Source: Streptomyces sp. NBC_01267
GTDB taxonomy: Bacteria > Actinomycetota > Actinomycetes > Streptomycetales > Streptomycetaceae
Length of the DNA stretch: 64,000 bases
Direction: 5' to 3'
NCBI RefSeq assembly: GCF_036241575.1
Contig: NZ_CP108455.1
Coordinates: 3,654,001-3,718,000 of the forward strand
Both the position numbers and the translations under genes were made by a program. Shown in pieces: positions 17,472 through 25,312 of the stretch. A model generated the notes under the pieces. The model was not told the origin of the DNA and made no database searches. It saw only the letters and a list, made by a program, of their open reading frames with translations. Numbering within the stretch: position 1 is the stretch's first letter; each line of letters starts with the position of its first letter.

Positions 17472-19337
17472 ATGGAGAGACTTCAGCCGGGCGATCCACA
17501 ACGCATCGGTACGTACCGCCTGTTGGCGCGGCTCGGTGCGGGCGGAATGGGCCAGGTCTATCTGGCGCGCTCGGACCGCGGACGGACCGTCGCGGTCAAG
17601 CTCGTACGGCCGGAACTGGCCGAGGTCGACGAGTTCCGCGACCGCTTCCGCCTGGAGGTGCAGGCCGCCCGGCGGGTCGCGGGCGACGGAACCCCTCCTG
17701 GCCGTCAGGGCACGGGACAGACCTGGACCGCGCCCGTCCTCGACGCGGACACCGAGGCTCCGGTCCCGTGGGTCGCCACCGGTTACATCGCGGGCCCCAG
17801 CCTCCGGTCCGTGGTCTCCGGCGCGCACGGACCGCTGCCCGAGCGCTCGGTACGCATCCTCGGCTCGGGCCTGGCACACGCCCTCGCGGACATCCACGGG
17901 GCCGGGCTGATCCACCGCGACCTCAAGCCGTCGAACGTACTGATCACCATCGACGGACCGCGGGTCATCGACTTCGGGATCGCCCGCGCGCTGGAGACGA
18001 TGACCACCACGTACGACAGCCTGACCCGCACCGGCGCGCTGATCGGCTCCCCCGGCTTCATGGCCCCCGAGCAGGTGCGCGGCGGCCGGGTCACGACGGC
18101 CTGCGACGTGTTCTGCCTGGGCTCGGTGCTCGCGTACGCGGCGAGCGGGAAGCTCCCGTTCGGCACCGCGGAGAACGGGGTGCACGCGCTGATGTTCCGC
18201 ATCGTGCAGGAGCCGCCGGACCTCGAAGGGCTGCCGGAGAGCCTTCAGGACCTGGTGGGCGACTGCCTCCGCAAGGACCCGGCGGCCCGCCCGACGGTGC
18301 CGCAGCTCCTGGAGCGTACGGCGGGGGCGGTGGCGGGCGAACCGTGGCTGCCGGGCCCGCTGGTCGCCCAACTGGGGCGCCATGCCGTGCAGTTGCTGGA
18401 TTCGGAGGACCCGGACGGTGGGCCGGACCCGGCAGCGGCGGAAGCAACGGAAGCGGCGGAAGCAGCAACGGCGATAGCAGCCGCCGAAGAATCGTCACCG
18501 GGAACGGCACCGGAAACGGCACCGGGAACGGACCGGAGCACCGGCGCCCCCGAACCCGGACCTCCGATCCAGCCCGCGCAGCCCGTCCAGGCGGCCCCGC
18601 CGCACCCTTCCCCGCAACCCGCGCCCGCACCCGCGCCCGCCCCGCCCCCTCACGTGTCGCCCTCTTCCGTACCGCCCGCTTCCCCGGCGTACGGCTACCC
18701 CCGGCTGCCGCCGCAGCCCGGATACAGCTACCCCGTCCCGCCACCGGCGCCCGAGCCGCCGCGGCGCATCAGCCGGTCGACGGTGGCGCTCGTCGCGGTG
18801 GCCCTGGTCGTCGCGATCGGCGCGGGCGGTTCGGTGTACGCGGTCATGAACAGGGACGACGGACCGACGGACACCACGGGCCGCTCCCGGACCGGATCCC
18901 CGCAGCCGGCGGCCGAGGAGGGCACCTCGGCGTCCCCGGCCCCGTCCGGCTCCGCGTCGGACGGCACCTCACCGGACCCCGGCCCGACGTCCGGCACGAT
19001 CCCCGACGGGTTTCTCGGCACCTGGAACGGCTCGGTGACCGGCGCCTCCGGTGCCAACCCCCGGCGGCTGGTCATCCAGCAGGGCGATGTGGGCGACACG
19101 GTGCTCTCCCTCACCGCCGACGGTGACGGGTATCACTGTGTCTTCGAGGCCGGGCTGGCCGAGGCCGGATCCCCCGGCGCCCCGCTGGAGATCGGCCCCT
19201 CGACGGTCACCGTCGGTCAGCCCATGTCCTCCTGCAAAGCGGGCGATGCGACCGAACTGACCCTGCTCCCCGACGGCACCCTGCGCCGGGTCAACACCGC
19301 GAACGGCGACAAACTCACGTACACGAAGTCGGACTGA
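17472..19337 (+). CDS. Membrane-anchored serine/threonine protein kinase with extracellular sensor
   Basis: 621 residues from ATG 17472, with GGGGGAGA upstream. The kinase domain spans ~12-275: glycine loop LGAGGMGQVYLAR, VAVKLV lysine, catalytic loop HRDLKPSNV, DFGIARALE and the activation segment GSPGFMAPEQ. A Pro/Ala-rich linker (~310-430) leads to one membrane helix near 437-458 (VALVAVALVVAIGAGG). A Ser/Thr-rich spacer and a ~110-residue beta-rich outer domain follow (FLGTWNGSVTGASG...). No PASTA repeats are present, so the ligand is probably not peptidoglycan stem peptide. It is a PknB-like kinase of unknown signal. The rRNA methyltransferase gene lies 98 bp downstream on the same strand. 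Confidence 0.92.
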   Translation: MERLQPGDPQRIGTYRLLARLGAGGMGQVYLARSDRGRTVAVKLVRPELAEVDEFRDRFRLEVQAARRVAGDGTPPGRQGTGQTWTAPVLDADTEAPVPWVATGYIAGPSLRSVVSGAHGPLPERSVRILGSGLAHALADIHGAGLIHRDLKPSNVLITIDGPRVIDFGIARALETMTTTYDSLTRTGALIGSPGFMAPEQVRGGRVTTACDVFCLGSVLAYAASGKLPFGTAENGVHALMFRIVQEPPDLEGLPESLQDLVGDCLRKDPAARPTVPQLLERTAGAVAGEPWLPGPLVAQLGRHAVQLLDSEDPDGGPDPAAAEATEAAEAATAIAAAEESSPGTAPETAPGTDRSTGAPEPGPPIQPAQPVQAAPPHPSPQPAPAPAPAPPPHVSPSSVPPASPAYGYPRLPPQPGYSYPVPPPAPEPPRRISRSTVALVAVALVVAIGAGGSVYAVMNRDDGPTDTTGRSRTGSPQPAAEEGTSASPAPSGSASDGTSPDPGPTSGTIPDGFLGTWNGSVTGASGANPRRLVIQQGDVGDTVLSLTADGDGYHCVFEAGLAEAGSPGAPLEIGPSTVTVGQPMSSCKAGDATELTLLPDGTLRRVNTANGDKLTYTKSD

Positions 19338-19435
19338 GCCCGCACGCGGGCGGCCGGGGGTCAGGGCGGGGCCGGCCCGGAGGCGGCACGGAGGCGGACC
19401 GACCCCTCCGTCCCGTCGACTAGCCTTGCTCGACA

Positions 19436-20587
19436 ATGAACCATTTGCCGACGTCATCAGGCGCGCTCGCCCTCACCCGCTTCCCGGAGGACCCCCGCGA
19501 CCAGCTGCGGGCCTGGGACGCCGCCGACGAATATCTGCTGCGGCATCTCGAAGAGACAGCGGTGGCGGCGACGGGCGCCGTCGTGATCGGGGACCGCTGG
19601 GGCGCGCTCACCACCGCGCTGGCCGGACGCGCCACCGGGCCGGTCACCCAGATCACCGACTCCTTCCTCGGCCAGGAGGCCACCCGGGCCAACCTGGCGC
19701 GCAACGGGATCGCCGAGGACGCCGTACGGCTGCTGTCCACCCGGGACACCCCGCCCGACCGCGTCGACCTGCTGATCGTCCGGGTGCCCAAGAGCCTCGC
19801 GCTCCTGGAGGACCAGCTGCACCGGATCGCGCCCGCCGTGCACGCCGGGACCGTCGTCATCGGCACCGGGATGGTCAAGGAGATCCACACCTCGACCCTG
19901 AAGCTCTTCGAGCAGCTGATCGGCGGGACGAAGACGTCCCTCGCGGTGAAGAAGGCGCGGCTGATCTTCGCCACCCCGGACCCGTCGCTCTCCGCCGGAC
20001 CCAGCCCCTGGCCGCGCAGCTACGAGCTCCCCGCCGGCATCGGCGCCGCGTCGGGACGCACGGTCGTCAACCACGCCGGGATCTTCTGCGCGGAACGCCT
20101 GGACATCGGCACCCGCTTCTTCCTGCCGCACCTGCCGCGGCGCGAGGGACCGCAGCGGGTGGTGGACCTGGGCTGCGGCAACGGCGTCGTCGGCACGGCC
20201 GTCGCGCTGGCGAACCCGCAGGCCGAAGTGGTCTTCACGGACGAGTCGTTCCAGGCGGTGGCCTCGGCCGAGGCCACGTTCCGCGAGAACCTGGGCCCGG
20301 ACGCCGAGGCGGAATTCCTGGTCGGCGACACGTTCGCCGGGGTGCCCGCGGGCTCGGTCGACCTCGTACTGAACAACCCGCCGTTCCACACCCACCAGGC
20401 CACCAGCGACCAGACGTCCCGCCGGATGTTCTCCGGCGCACGCACGGCGCTGCGCCAGGGCGGCGAACTGTGGGTGGTCGGCAACCGGCACCTGAGCTAC
20501 CACGTCACGCTGAAGCGGATCTTCGGCAACTGCTCGGTCGTGACGAGCGACCCGAAGTTCGTGATCCTGCGGGCCGTCAAGCGCTGA
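19436..20587 (+). CDS. rlmG: RlmG-type 23S rRNA (guanine-N2) methyltransferase
   Basis: 383 residues from ATG 19436. The N-terminal half is a degenerate methyltransferase-like domain (DEYLLRHLEE...VVIGDRWGALTTAL). The C-terminal half carries the SAM site VDLGCGNGVVGTAVAL and the catalytic LNNPPFH motif of class I RNA base methyltransferases. This two-domain arrangement and length fit RlmG/RsmC proteins, which modify G1835 (RlmG) or G1207 (RsmC). Which base is modified is inferred. No ribosome site is visible before the ATG, while TAGCCT lies about 10 bases upstream, so a leaderless transcript is likely. Confidence 0.85.
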   Translation: MNHLPTSSGALALTRFPEDPRDQLRAWDAADEYLLRHLEETAVAATGAVVIGDRWGALTTALAGRATGPVTQITDSFLGQEATRANLARNGIAEDAVRLLSTRDTPPDRVDLLIVRVPKSLALLEDQLHRIAPAVHAGTVVIGTGMVKEIHTSTLKLFEQLIGGTKTSLAVKKARLIFATPDPSLSAGPSPWPRSYELPAGIGAASGRTVVNHAGIFCAERLDIGTRFFLPHLPRREGPQRVVDLGCGNGVVGTAVALANPQAEVVFTDESFQAVASAEATFRENLGPDAEAEFLVGDTFAGVPAGSVDLVLNNPPFHTHQATSDQTSRRMFSGARTALRQGGELWVVGNRHLSYHVTLKRIFGNCSVVTSDPKFVILRAVKR

Positions 20588-20594
20588 AGTCACG

Positions 20595-20770
20595 TCAGGG
20601 AACGGGCACCCGGCCGGTACGCGACTCCTCGCGTACCGGCTGCCGCTTGATCCGGTAGACGTCCCGCACGCACAGATTGAGCACCGTGGTCAGGGCGATG
20701 GCGCCCGCGCACACCAGGAGCACTACCGTGCCCGGCCACACGCCCGCGGCACCGTCGTCGCATGGCCGGT
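20595..20770 (-). pseudogene. Possible orphan C-terminal tail of a membrane protein
   Basis: On the - strand this segment encodes a convincing last membrane helix and basic cytoplasmic tail (WPGTVVLLVCAGAIALT, then VRDVYRIKRQPVREESRTG) ending at a stop at 20595. No credible start or ribosome site precedes it before the sequence runs into the MFS remnant on the other strand. It may be the 3' end of a gene whose front was deleted. A short intact membrane peptide cannot be excluded. Confidence 0.35.
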
Positions 20771-20787
20771 ACCCACGATCCCGGCCA

Positions 20788-20904
20788 GCGGCGGCCGTCG
20801 CCCAGCTCGTCTTCGCCCTGGACATGTCGGTGGTCAATGTCGCACTGCCCGCAATCCGCACCGCGCTGGGATTCGCGCCGCTCGATCTGTCATGGATCGT
20901 GCAC
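20788..20904 (+). pseudogene. Truncated N-terminus of a DHA2-type MFS drug transporter
   Basis: The + strand frame reads AVAQLVFALDMSVVNVALPA, then IRTALGFAPLDLSWIVH. This is the unmistakable first helix and first loop of DHA2-type drug exporters. The family consensus would continue AYALTFGG, but after the His codon the sequence becomes the start of the TetR gene in another frame. Only about 39 residues of a ~480-residue transporter remain and no start codon with a ribosome site is evident. It is best read as a deletion scar joining an exporter gene to its regulator. Confidence 0.65.
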
Positions 20905-21530
20905 AGAAGCGGGACACCTCGCTGCGGATCTGGCGGATCGCCATCGAGCTCTTTGTCGAGCGGGGCTTCGGCAAGGTCTCGGTGACGGAGATCGCCGAGG
21001 CCGCGGACGTCTCGAAGATGACGGTCTTCAACTACTTCGGGAACAAGGAAGACATGGTCCTGAAACCCATGGAGGGGCACACCGAGGACATGGCCCGCGC
21101 GGTCCGCGAGCGCCCCCCAGGTGAGTCCGCCGTGGCGGCCGTGCACCGTCAGTTCCTCGACCAACTGGCAGCCCACGACGCGTCCGTCGGGATGAACGCC
21201 GATCCGATGAACCTGCGCGTACGCGAACTGATCCTCGCGACACCGGCGCTGCTGACCCGTACGTACGCCTGGAGTGCCCGATCCACGCAACTGCTCGCGG
21301 ACGAGCTCATCGCCGAGGCGGGCCGGGAGCGCGGTGCCGCGGGCGAGGCGGTCGCGCACTGCGTGGCCATGCAGATCGCCGCAGCCCGCGCCTCCCTCAT
21401 GGAGGAGATCCACCGGCGCCGGATCGGGGGCGAGAGTGTCGACGAGATCTGCCCGGTCGTGGTCACGCTCGCGCAGGAGGTCTTCGGACTGGCGGAGAAC
21501 GGGTTGGGCGAGTACGCGGTCCGTCGCTAG
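20892..21530 (+). CDS. TetR-family transcriptional regulator
   Basis: 212 residues from ATG 20892. The helix-turn-helix is complete (LRIWRIAIELFVERGFGKVS, VTEIAEAADVSKMTVFNYFGNKEDM). The C-terminal ligand domain is of normal length (helix RVRELILATPALLTRTYAW). The ATG overlaps the broken MFS fragment and has no ribosome site, so the original start may have been lost with the deletion. The DNA-binding domain itself is intact. Its original target was probably the deleted transporter. Confidence 0.8.
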   Translation: MDRAQKRDTSLRIWRIAIELFVERGFGKVSVTEIAEAADVSKMTVFNYFGNKEDMVLKPMEGHTEDMARAVRERPPGESAVAAVHRQFLDQLAAHDASVGMNADPMNLRVRELILATPALLTRTYAWSARSTQLLADELIAEAGRERGAAGEAVAHCVAMQIAAARASLMEEIHRRRIGGESVDEICPVVVTLAQEVFGLAENGLGEYAVRR

Positions 21531-21600
21531 GACCTGTCTCAGGCAAGAATGGCCCACGGCCCCAGCAGCATCAGCGTGCACACAGCCCGAAGGAGCGGCC

Positions 21601-22329
21601 ATGAGCATCACGACCCGCACCCTGCGGTACCCCACCGGCAGCGAGAGCAAGCCCCTCGACGTCTACACGCCCGCCCGACCCGGCGGCCCGTGCGTGCTGC
21701 TGTGGCACGGCATGGGACCCGACGAGCGGGACGTACTGGCCCCGCTGGCCCGGGAGATAGCCGGGCTGGGCCCCACCGTCCTGGTCCCCGACTGGCGTGC
21801 GGACCAGCCCGACGAGGGCCGCGCCCATCTCACCGACACCCTGCGGTTCGTCCGTGACCAGGCACGTGACTTCACCGACGACTCCGAACGGATCGTCCTC
21901 GCGGGCTGGTCGGCGGGGGCGGGCGCCGCCCTGGGCGTGGCCCTGCACCCGGAGCTGTTCGACGGCTGGCGGCCCGCCGCGGTGGTCGGCATCGCGGGCG
22001 GCTACCTGCGCCCGGCGCGCACCACGGGCGTCCCGCCCCTCCACGCGCTGGACCGTGCGGTGGCGCCGGTGCCGGTACGGCTGGTGCACGGCACCGCGGA
22101 CACCGTCATCCCCTGGCAGTCCTCACGGGAACTGCACGAAGCACTGCTCGCCCACGGCTGGGACTCACAGCTCAGCGAACCGGCCACCGACCACGCCGGG
22201 GTGCTCGGCTGCACCTACGATCGCGCGACGGCCCGGTGCGTTCCGGCATCCGACGCTCCGGTACGGGACCTCGGGCGGGCGACGGCACGGATCGTGGCGG
22301 ACGTGGCGCGGTCAGCCGGGCGGGGGTGA
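21601..22329 (+). CDS. Alpha/beta hydrolase
   Basis: 242 residues from ATG 21601, with AAGGAG upstream. It has the oxyanion-hole region LLWHGMGPDERD, the nucleophile elbow GWSAG (Ser near residue 102), a candidate acid in VHGTADTVIPW and a candidate His in ATDHAGVLG. The catalytic triad therefore appears complete. The small size suggests a soluble esterase or carboxylesterase-like enzyme. The substrate is unknown. It is separated by 70 bases from the TetR gene on the same strand and may be in its transcript. Confidence 0.8.
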   Translation: MSITTRTLRYPTGSESKPLDVYTPARPGGPCVLLWHGMGPDERDVLAPLAREIAGLGPTVLVPDWRADQPDEGRAHLTDTLRFVRDQARDFTDDSERIVLAGWSAGAGAALGVALHPELFDGWRPAAVVGIAGGYLRPARTTGVPPLHALDRAVAPVPVRLVHGTADTVIPWQSSRELHEALLAHGWDSQLSEPATDHAGVLGCTYDRATARCVPASDAPVRDLGRATARIVADVARSAGRG

Positions 22330-22381
22330 GGGCGTTCCGGACACGAAGCCGAGAATGTCGCGAACCGCTTCGCCCAGACTC

Positions 22382-22526
22382 CCTGCCGTTCTTGACGATG
22401 ATGTCGATGTACTCGGCTCGGTGACTTCGCCTTCGGTGAAGATGTACACCTGACGGGGGCGGCTCCCACGTCCCTTCGCGCGCCTTTCTTGCGGGAAACG
22501 CTGTCCCCTCCCCTTGGCCTCGCCAT
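22382..22526 (-). pseudogene. Decayed RloB gene (frameshifted and truncated)
   Basis: From ATG 22526 the frame reads MARPRGGDSVSRKKGARRD, the basic start seen in RloB proteins. Shifting one frame gives VYIFTEGEVTEP, and a further one-base shift gives EYIDIIVKNG, together the conserved TEGxxTExxY motif of RloB. The rest of the protein is absent. The start overlaps the stop of the preceding remnant as TGATG, preserving the operon order of an rloA-rloB pair. An intact pair lies at 59205-61077. Confidence 0.7.
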
Positions 22527-22804
22527 CAGACGTCGTCCGCCTCCGTTCGTGCCAGCTCGTCCGTCCGCAGCAACCGCCGCCCGATCTGCCCCTCCGACAC
22601 CTTCGGTACGGCCCCGAAGGAACCGGCGAGGTACGACGCCATCAGGTCCTCTTCATCCGTCGGTTCCCACTCGGAGATCGACGACAGCTCCGTCGCGCCC
22701 CGCTCGTCCTTCTCGGTGAGCCAGAGCTGACCGGGCGCTACGAACGAAAGCTCCTGCTCGTCGCGCAGGGGCCGGACGTTCGCCACCCTGGACCTCGGCA
22801 GCAT
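22526..22804 (-). pseudogene. Internally deleted RloA-type AAA ATPase (92-residue remnant)
   Basis: The 92-residue frame from ATG 22804 has a strong ribosome site (GAAGGAGA). It joins an ATPase N-terminus (RVANVRPLRDEQELSFVAP) directly to an ATPase C-terminal segment (QLWLTEKDERGATELSSISE, YLAGSFGAVP). Both parts align by eye with the intact ATPase at 59782-61077 (RVANHRSLREPQELNLVPA; QVWFVEKDAASGASELYPLS; YLAGSYGAVP). About 300 residues, including Walker A and B, are missing. The deletion is in frame, so a small protein could still be made, but it cannot be an ATPase. Confidence 0.75.
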
Positions 22805-22874
22805 CCGGTCTCCTTCGTGACGCCCAGATCAACCATCCCGCCCGGTCCTACCGGCCCATGCCGCCGGATACGCG

Positions 22875-22909
22875 GCGGCGGCCGACCTGTCCAGCAGGTC
22901 GGCCGCCGC
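22875..22909. terminator. Perfect 15-bp hairpin terminator of purA
   Basis: Arms 22875-22889 and 22895-22909 are exact reverse complements with a 5-base loop. It begins 27 bases beyond the purA stop (purA reads leftward). Confidence 0.85.
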
Positions 22910-22935
22910 GCGATGCCATCCGGTGAAGGGTCCTG

Positions 22936-24219
22936 CTAGACGAACGAGTTGATCTCGATCGTCTCGGTACGGCCCGGACCCACACCGATCGCGGAGATCG
23001 GCGCGCCGGACATCTCCTCCAGCGCCTTCACGTACGCCTGCGCGTTCTTCGGCAGGTCGGAGAAGGTCTTCGCCTTGGTGATGTCCTCGGTCCAGCCCGG
23101 CAGGTACTCGTAGATCGGCTTCGCGTGGTGGAAGTCGGTCTGGCTGAACGGGAGTTCGTCGACGCGCTTGCCGTCGATCTCGTACGCCACGCACACCGGG
23201 ATCTGCTCCCAGCCCGTCAGGATGTCGAGCTTGGTGAGGAAGAAGTCGGTGAGCCCGTTGACCCGGGTCGCGTAGCGCGCGATGACCGCGTCGAACCAGC
23301 CGCAGCGGCGGTCACGGCCGGTGGTGACGCCGTACTCGTGGCCGATCGAGCGCAGCTTGTCGCCGTCCTCGTCGAACAGCTCCGTCGGGAACGGTCCCGC
23401 GCCCACCCGCGTGGTGTAGGCCTTGAGGATGCCGATGACCCGGGTGATCTTCGTCGGGCCGACGCCGGTACCGGTGCAGGCGCCGCCCGCGGTCGGGTTC
23501 GACGAGGTGACGAAGGGGTATGTGCCGTGGTCGACGTCCAGGAGCGTGCCCTGGCCGCCCTCCATGAGGACGACCTTGTTCTCGTCGAGCGCCTTGTTGA
23601 GGACCAGCGCGGTGTCGGCGACGTACGGCCGGATCTGCTCGCCGTAGCCGAGCAGCTCCTCGACGATCTGTCCGGCCTCTATGGCCCGCCGGTTGTAGAG
23701 CTTGGCGAGGATCTGGTTCTTGCCGTCGAGCGCGGCCTCGACCTTCTGCTCCAGGATCGACTCGTCGTAGAGGTCCTGGACGCGGATGCCGACGCGGTTG
23801 ATCTTGTCGGCGTAGGCCGGGCCGATACCGCGGCCGGTGGTGCCGATCTTCCGCTTGCCGAGGAACCGTTCCGTCACCTTGTCGACGGTCGTGTGATACG
23901 GCGTGATCAGGTGCGCGTTACCGCTGATCAGCAGCTTGGACGTGTCCACGCCCCGCTCGTTGAGTCCGCTCAGCTCGGAGAGCAGGACCGCTGGGTCGAC
24001 GACGACACCGTTACCGATCACCGGAGTGCACTCCGGTGAGAGGATTCCGGAAGGGAGGAGGTGGAGCGCATACTTCTGGTCGCCTACGACAACCGTGTGG
24101 CCGGCGTTGTTGCCGCCCTGGTAGCGCACCACGTAATCCACTGATCCACCGAGGAGGTCGGTGGCCTTTCCCTTGCCCTCGTCACCCCACTGAGCACCGA
24201 GCAGCACAAGTGCGGGCAC
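22936..24219 (-). CDS. purA: Adenylosuccinate synthetase
   Basis: 427 residues from GTG 24219, preceded by GGAAGGGG. The N-terminal phosphate loop [11 protein letters not shown] with the catalytic Asp, the GNNAGHTVV loop and the signature regions [20 protein letters not shown] and [10 protein letters not shown] are all present, and the length is standard. The enzyme joins IMP and aspartate using GTP, the first committed step from IMP to AMP. It is a single-gene unit with its own terminator, divergent from the DAG-kinase-like gene. Confidence 0.98.
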   Translation of the reverse strand: MPALVLLGAQWGDEGKGKATDLLGGSVDYVVRYQGGNNAGHTVVVGDQKYALHLLPSGILSPECTPVIGNGVVVDPAVLLSELSGLNERGVDTSKLLISGNAHLITPYHTTVDKVTERFLGKRKIGTTGRGIGPAYADKINRVGIRVQDLYDESILEQKVEAALDGKNQILAKLYNRRAIEAGQIVEELLGYGEQIRPYVADTALVLNKALDENKVVLMEGGQGTLLDVDHGTYPFVTSSNPTAGGACTGTGVGPTKITRVIGILKAYTTRVGAGPFPTELFDEDGDKLRSIGHEYGVTTGRDRRCGWFDAVIARYATRVNGLTDFFLTKLDILTGWEQIPVCVAYEIDGKRVDELPFSQTDFHHAKPIYEYLPGWTEDITKAKTFSDLPKNAQAYVKALEEMSGAPISAIGVGPGRTETIEINSFV

Positions 24220-24322
24220 AGGCGTACACCCCTTCCGGGCGGGGCATGTCCAAGGTCAGGGGGCGCACGTCTGGCGTACGCCGATACCCGAACCGTCGAA
24301 CCGGCTGCCCCGGAATAGACGA

Positions 24323-24350
24323 AGCCCCTGGCGCAATAGCGCAAGGGGCT
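24323..24350. other. Imperfect 12-bp inverted repeat in the divergent purA leader
   Basis: Arms 24323-24334 and 24339-24350 pair with one mismatch around AATA. The hairpin lies about 100 bases upstream of the purA start and 35 bases upstream of the DAG-kinase-like start. It could be an operator, a leader hairpin or a terminator relic. Confidence 0.4.
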
Positions 24351-24384
24351 CTTGCACAAGGATGCTACCCGAGGAAGGACCGAG

Positions 24385-25224
24385 GTGTCGGCTCCAGATC
24401 CCGCAGCGAGCACCGAGCATCAGCTGCTGGTGGTCATCGACCCGGTCGCCCGCCGTGCGGACGGCGAGTCCGTACGGATCGCGAAAGACGTGTTGTGCGC
24501 CGGGGCGCACGCCAAGATCTGCCTGCCCGAGGGGCCCGAGGAGTTCGCCCGGGTGCTCGGCAGACGGGGCAACCGGCGGCTGGTGGTGATCGGAGACGAC
24601 CGGGCCCTGGTCAGATCGGTGACCCTGTTGCACCGGGAACGGGACAGGGCCCGCGGCGCCCTGTCCCTGGTCCCGGTCGGCCCGCCGCCCGCACTGGAGC
24701 TGGCCAGATCGCTGGGCGTCCCGGTCGGCGCGGTGGCCGCCGCCCGGTCGGTCCTCGACGGCGCCGTGCGCTGGCTGGATCTGCTGGTGGACGACAGCGA
24801 CGCGGTGGTCCTGGGCGGTCTGCGCCTCCCCACCGCGGACCCCGCGCCGCCGGGGTGGGGCCGGACACCACCGGGTTCGGTGTGGCATGCGTGCCGCTCC
24901 CTGGTACGCACGCTGGTGGGCCCCGCCCCGGCCCGTGCGGCGCCCCCGGCGCAGCGGCTGCGCGTGGAGGCGGACGGGGTGCTGCTCACCGACCTGCACC
25001 AGCCGGTGACGGGCGTCTCCGTCTCGTCACGCGGCGGCGCCGGGAAGGCGGAGGTGGTCGTCGAGCTGCCGTCGGGCGACCTGATGACGGCGGAGGCCCT
25101 GGCCGTGACCGTCTCCGGCGCGGACTTCCGGTACCGGCGGGACGGGGTGGTGGGCGGCCCGGTACGGACCCGGACCTGGACGGTACGGGCGGGGGCGTGG
25201 GGGCTGACGTTGCCGGTGGGATGA
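24385..25224 (+). CDS. Diacylglycerol-kinase-like (DAGK catalytic fold) protein
   Basis: 279 residues from GTG 24385, set by AAGGA at 24374-24378. The sequence resembles lipid-kinase-like proteins encoded next to purA in Streptomyces (QLLVVIDPVARRADGESVRIA, RLVVIGDDRALVRSVTLLHRER, a beta-rich C-terminus). The canonical GGDGT motif of true DAG kinases appears here only as the altered IGDDRALV. Catalytic activity is therefore doubtful; a degenerate or divergent member is more likely. It is divergent from purA. Confidence 0.55.
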   Translation: MSAPDPAASTEHQLLVVIDPVARRADGESVRIAKDVLCAGAHAKICLPEGPEEFARVLGRRGNRRLVVIGDDRALVRSVTLLHRERDRARGALSLVPVGPPPALELARSLGVPVGAVAAARSVLDGAVRWLDLLVDDSDAVVLGGLRLPTADPAPPGWGRTPPGSVWHACRSLVRTLVGPAPARAAPPAQRLRVEADGVLLTDLHQPVTGVSVSSRGGAGKAEVVVELPSGDLMTAEALAVTVSGADFRYRRDGVVGGPVRTRTWTVRAGAWGLTLPVG

Positions 25225-25312
25225 GTCCGGTGGGCGGCGCTGACCTGCCGAAACGGTCCTGGATATCCTCGCCGGGAGGGGCGGAAAGAGCACGAACAGG
25301 GTGGGGGATCTC

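Noticed and set aside
17163..18383. Extension of the aminotransferase frame far upstream
   Set aside because: It would run antisense through the kinase gene and lacks motifs; only the ATG at 17237 is a credible alternative.
24323..24350. Riboswitch or terminator before purA
   Set aside because: Only one imperfect hairpin is visible, with no conserved aptamer sequence. It is recorded as an inverted repeat only.
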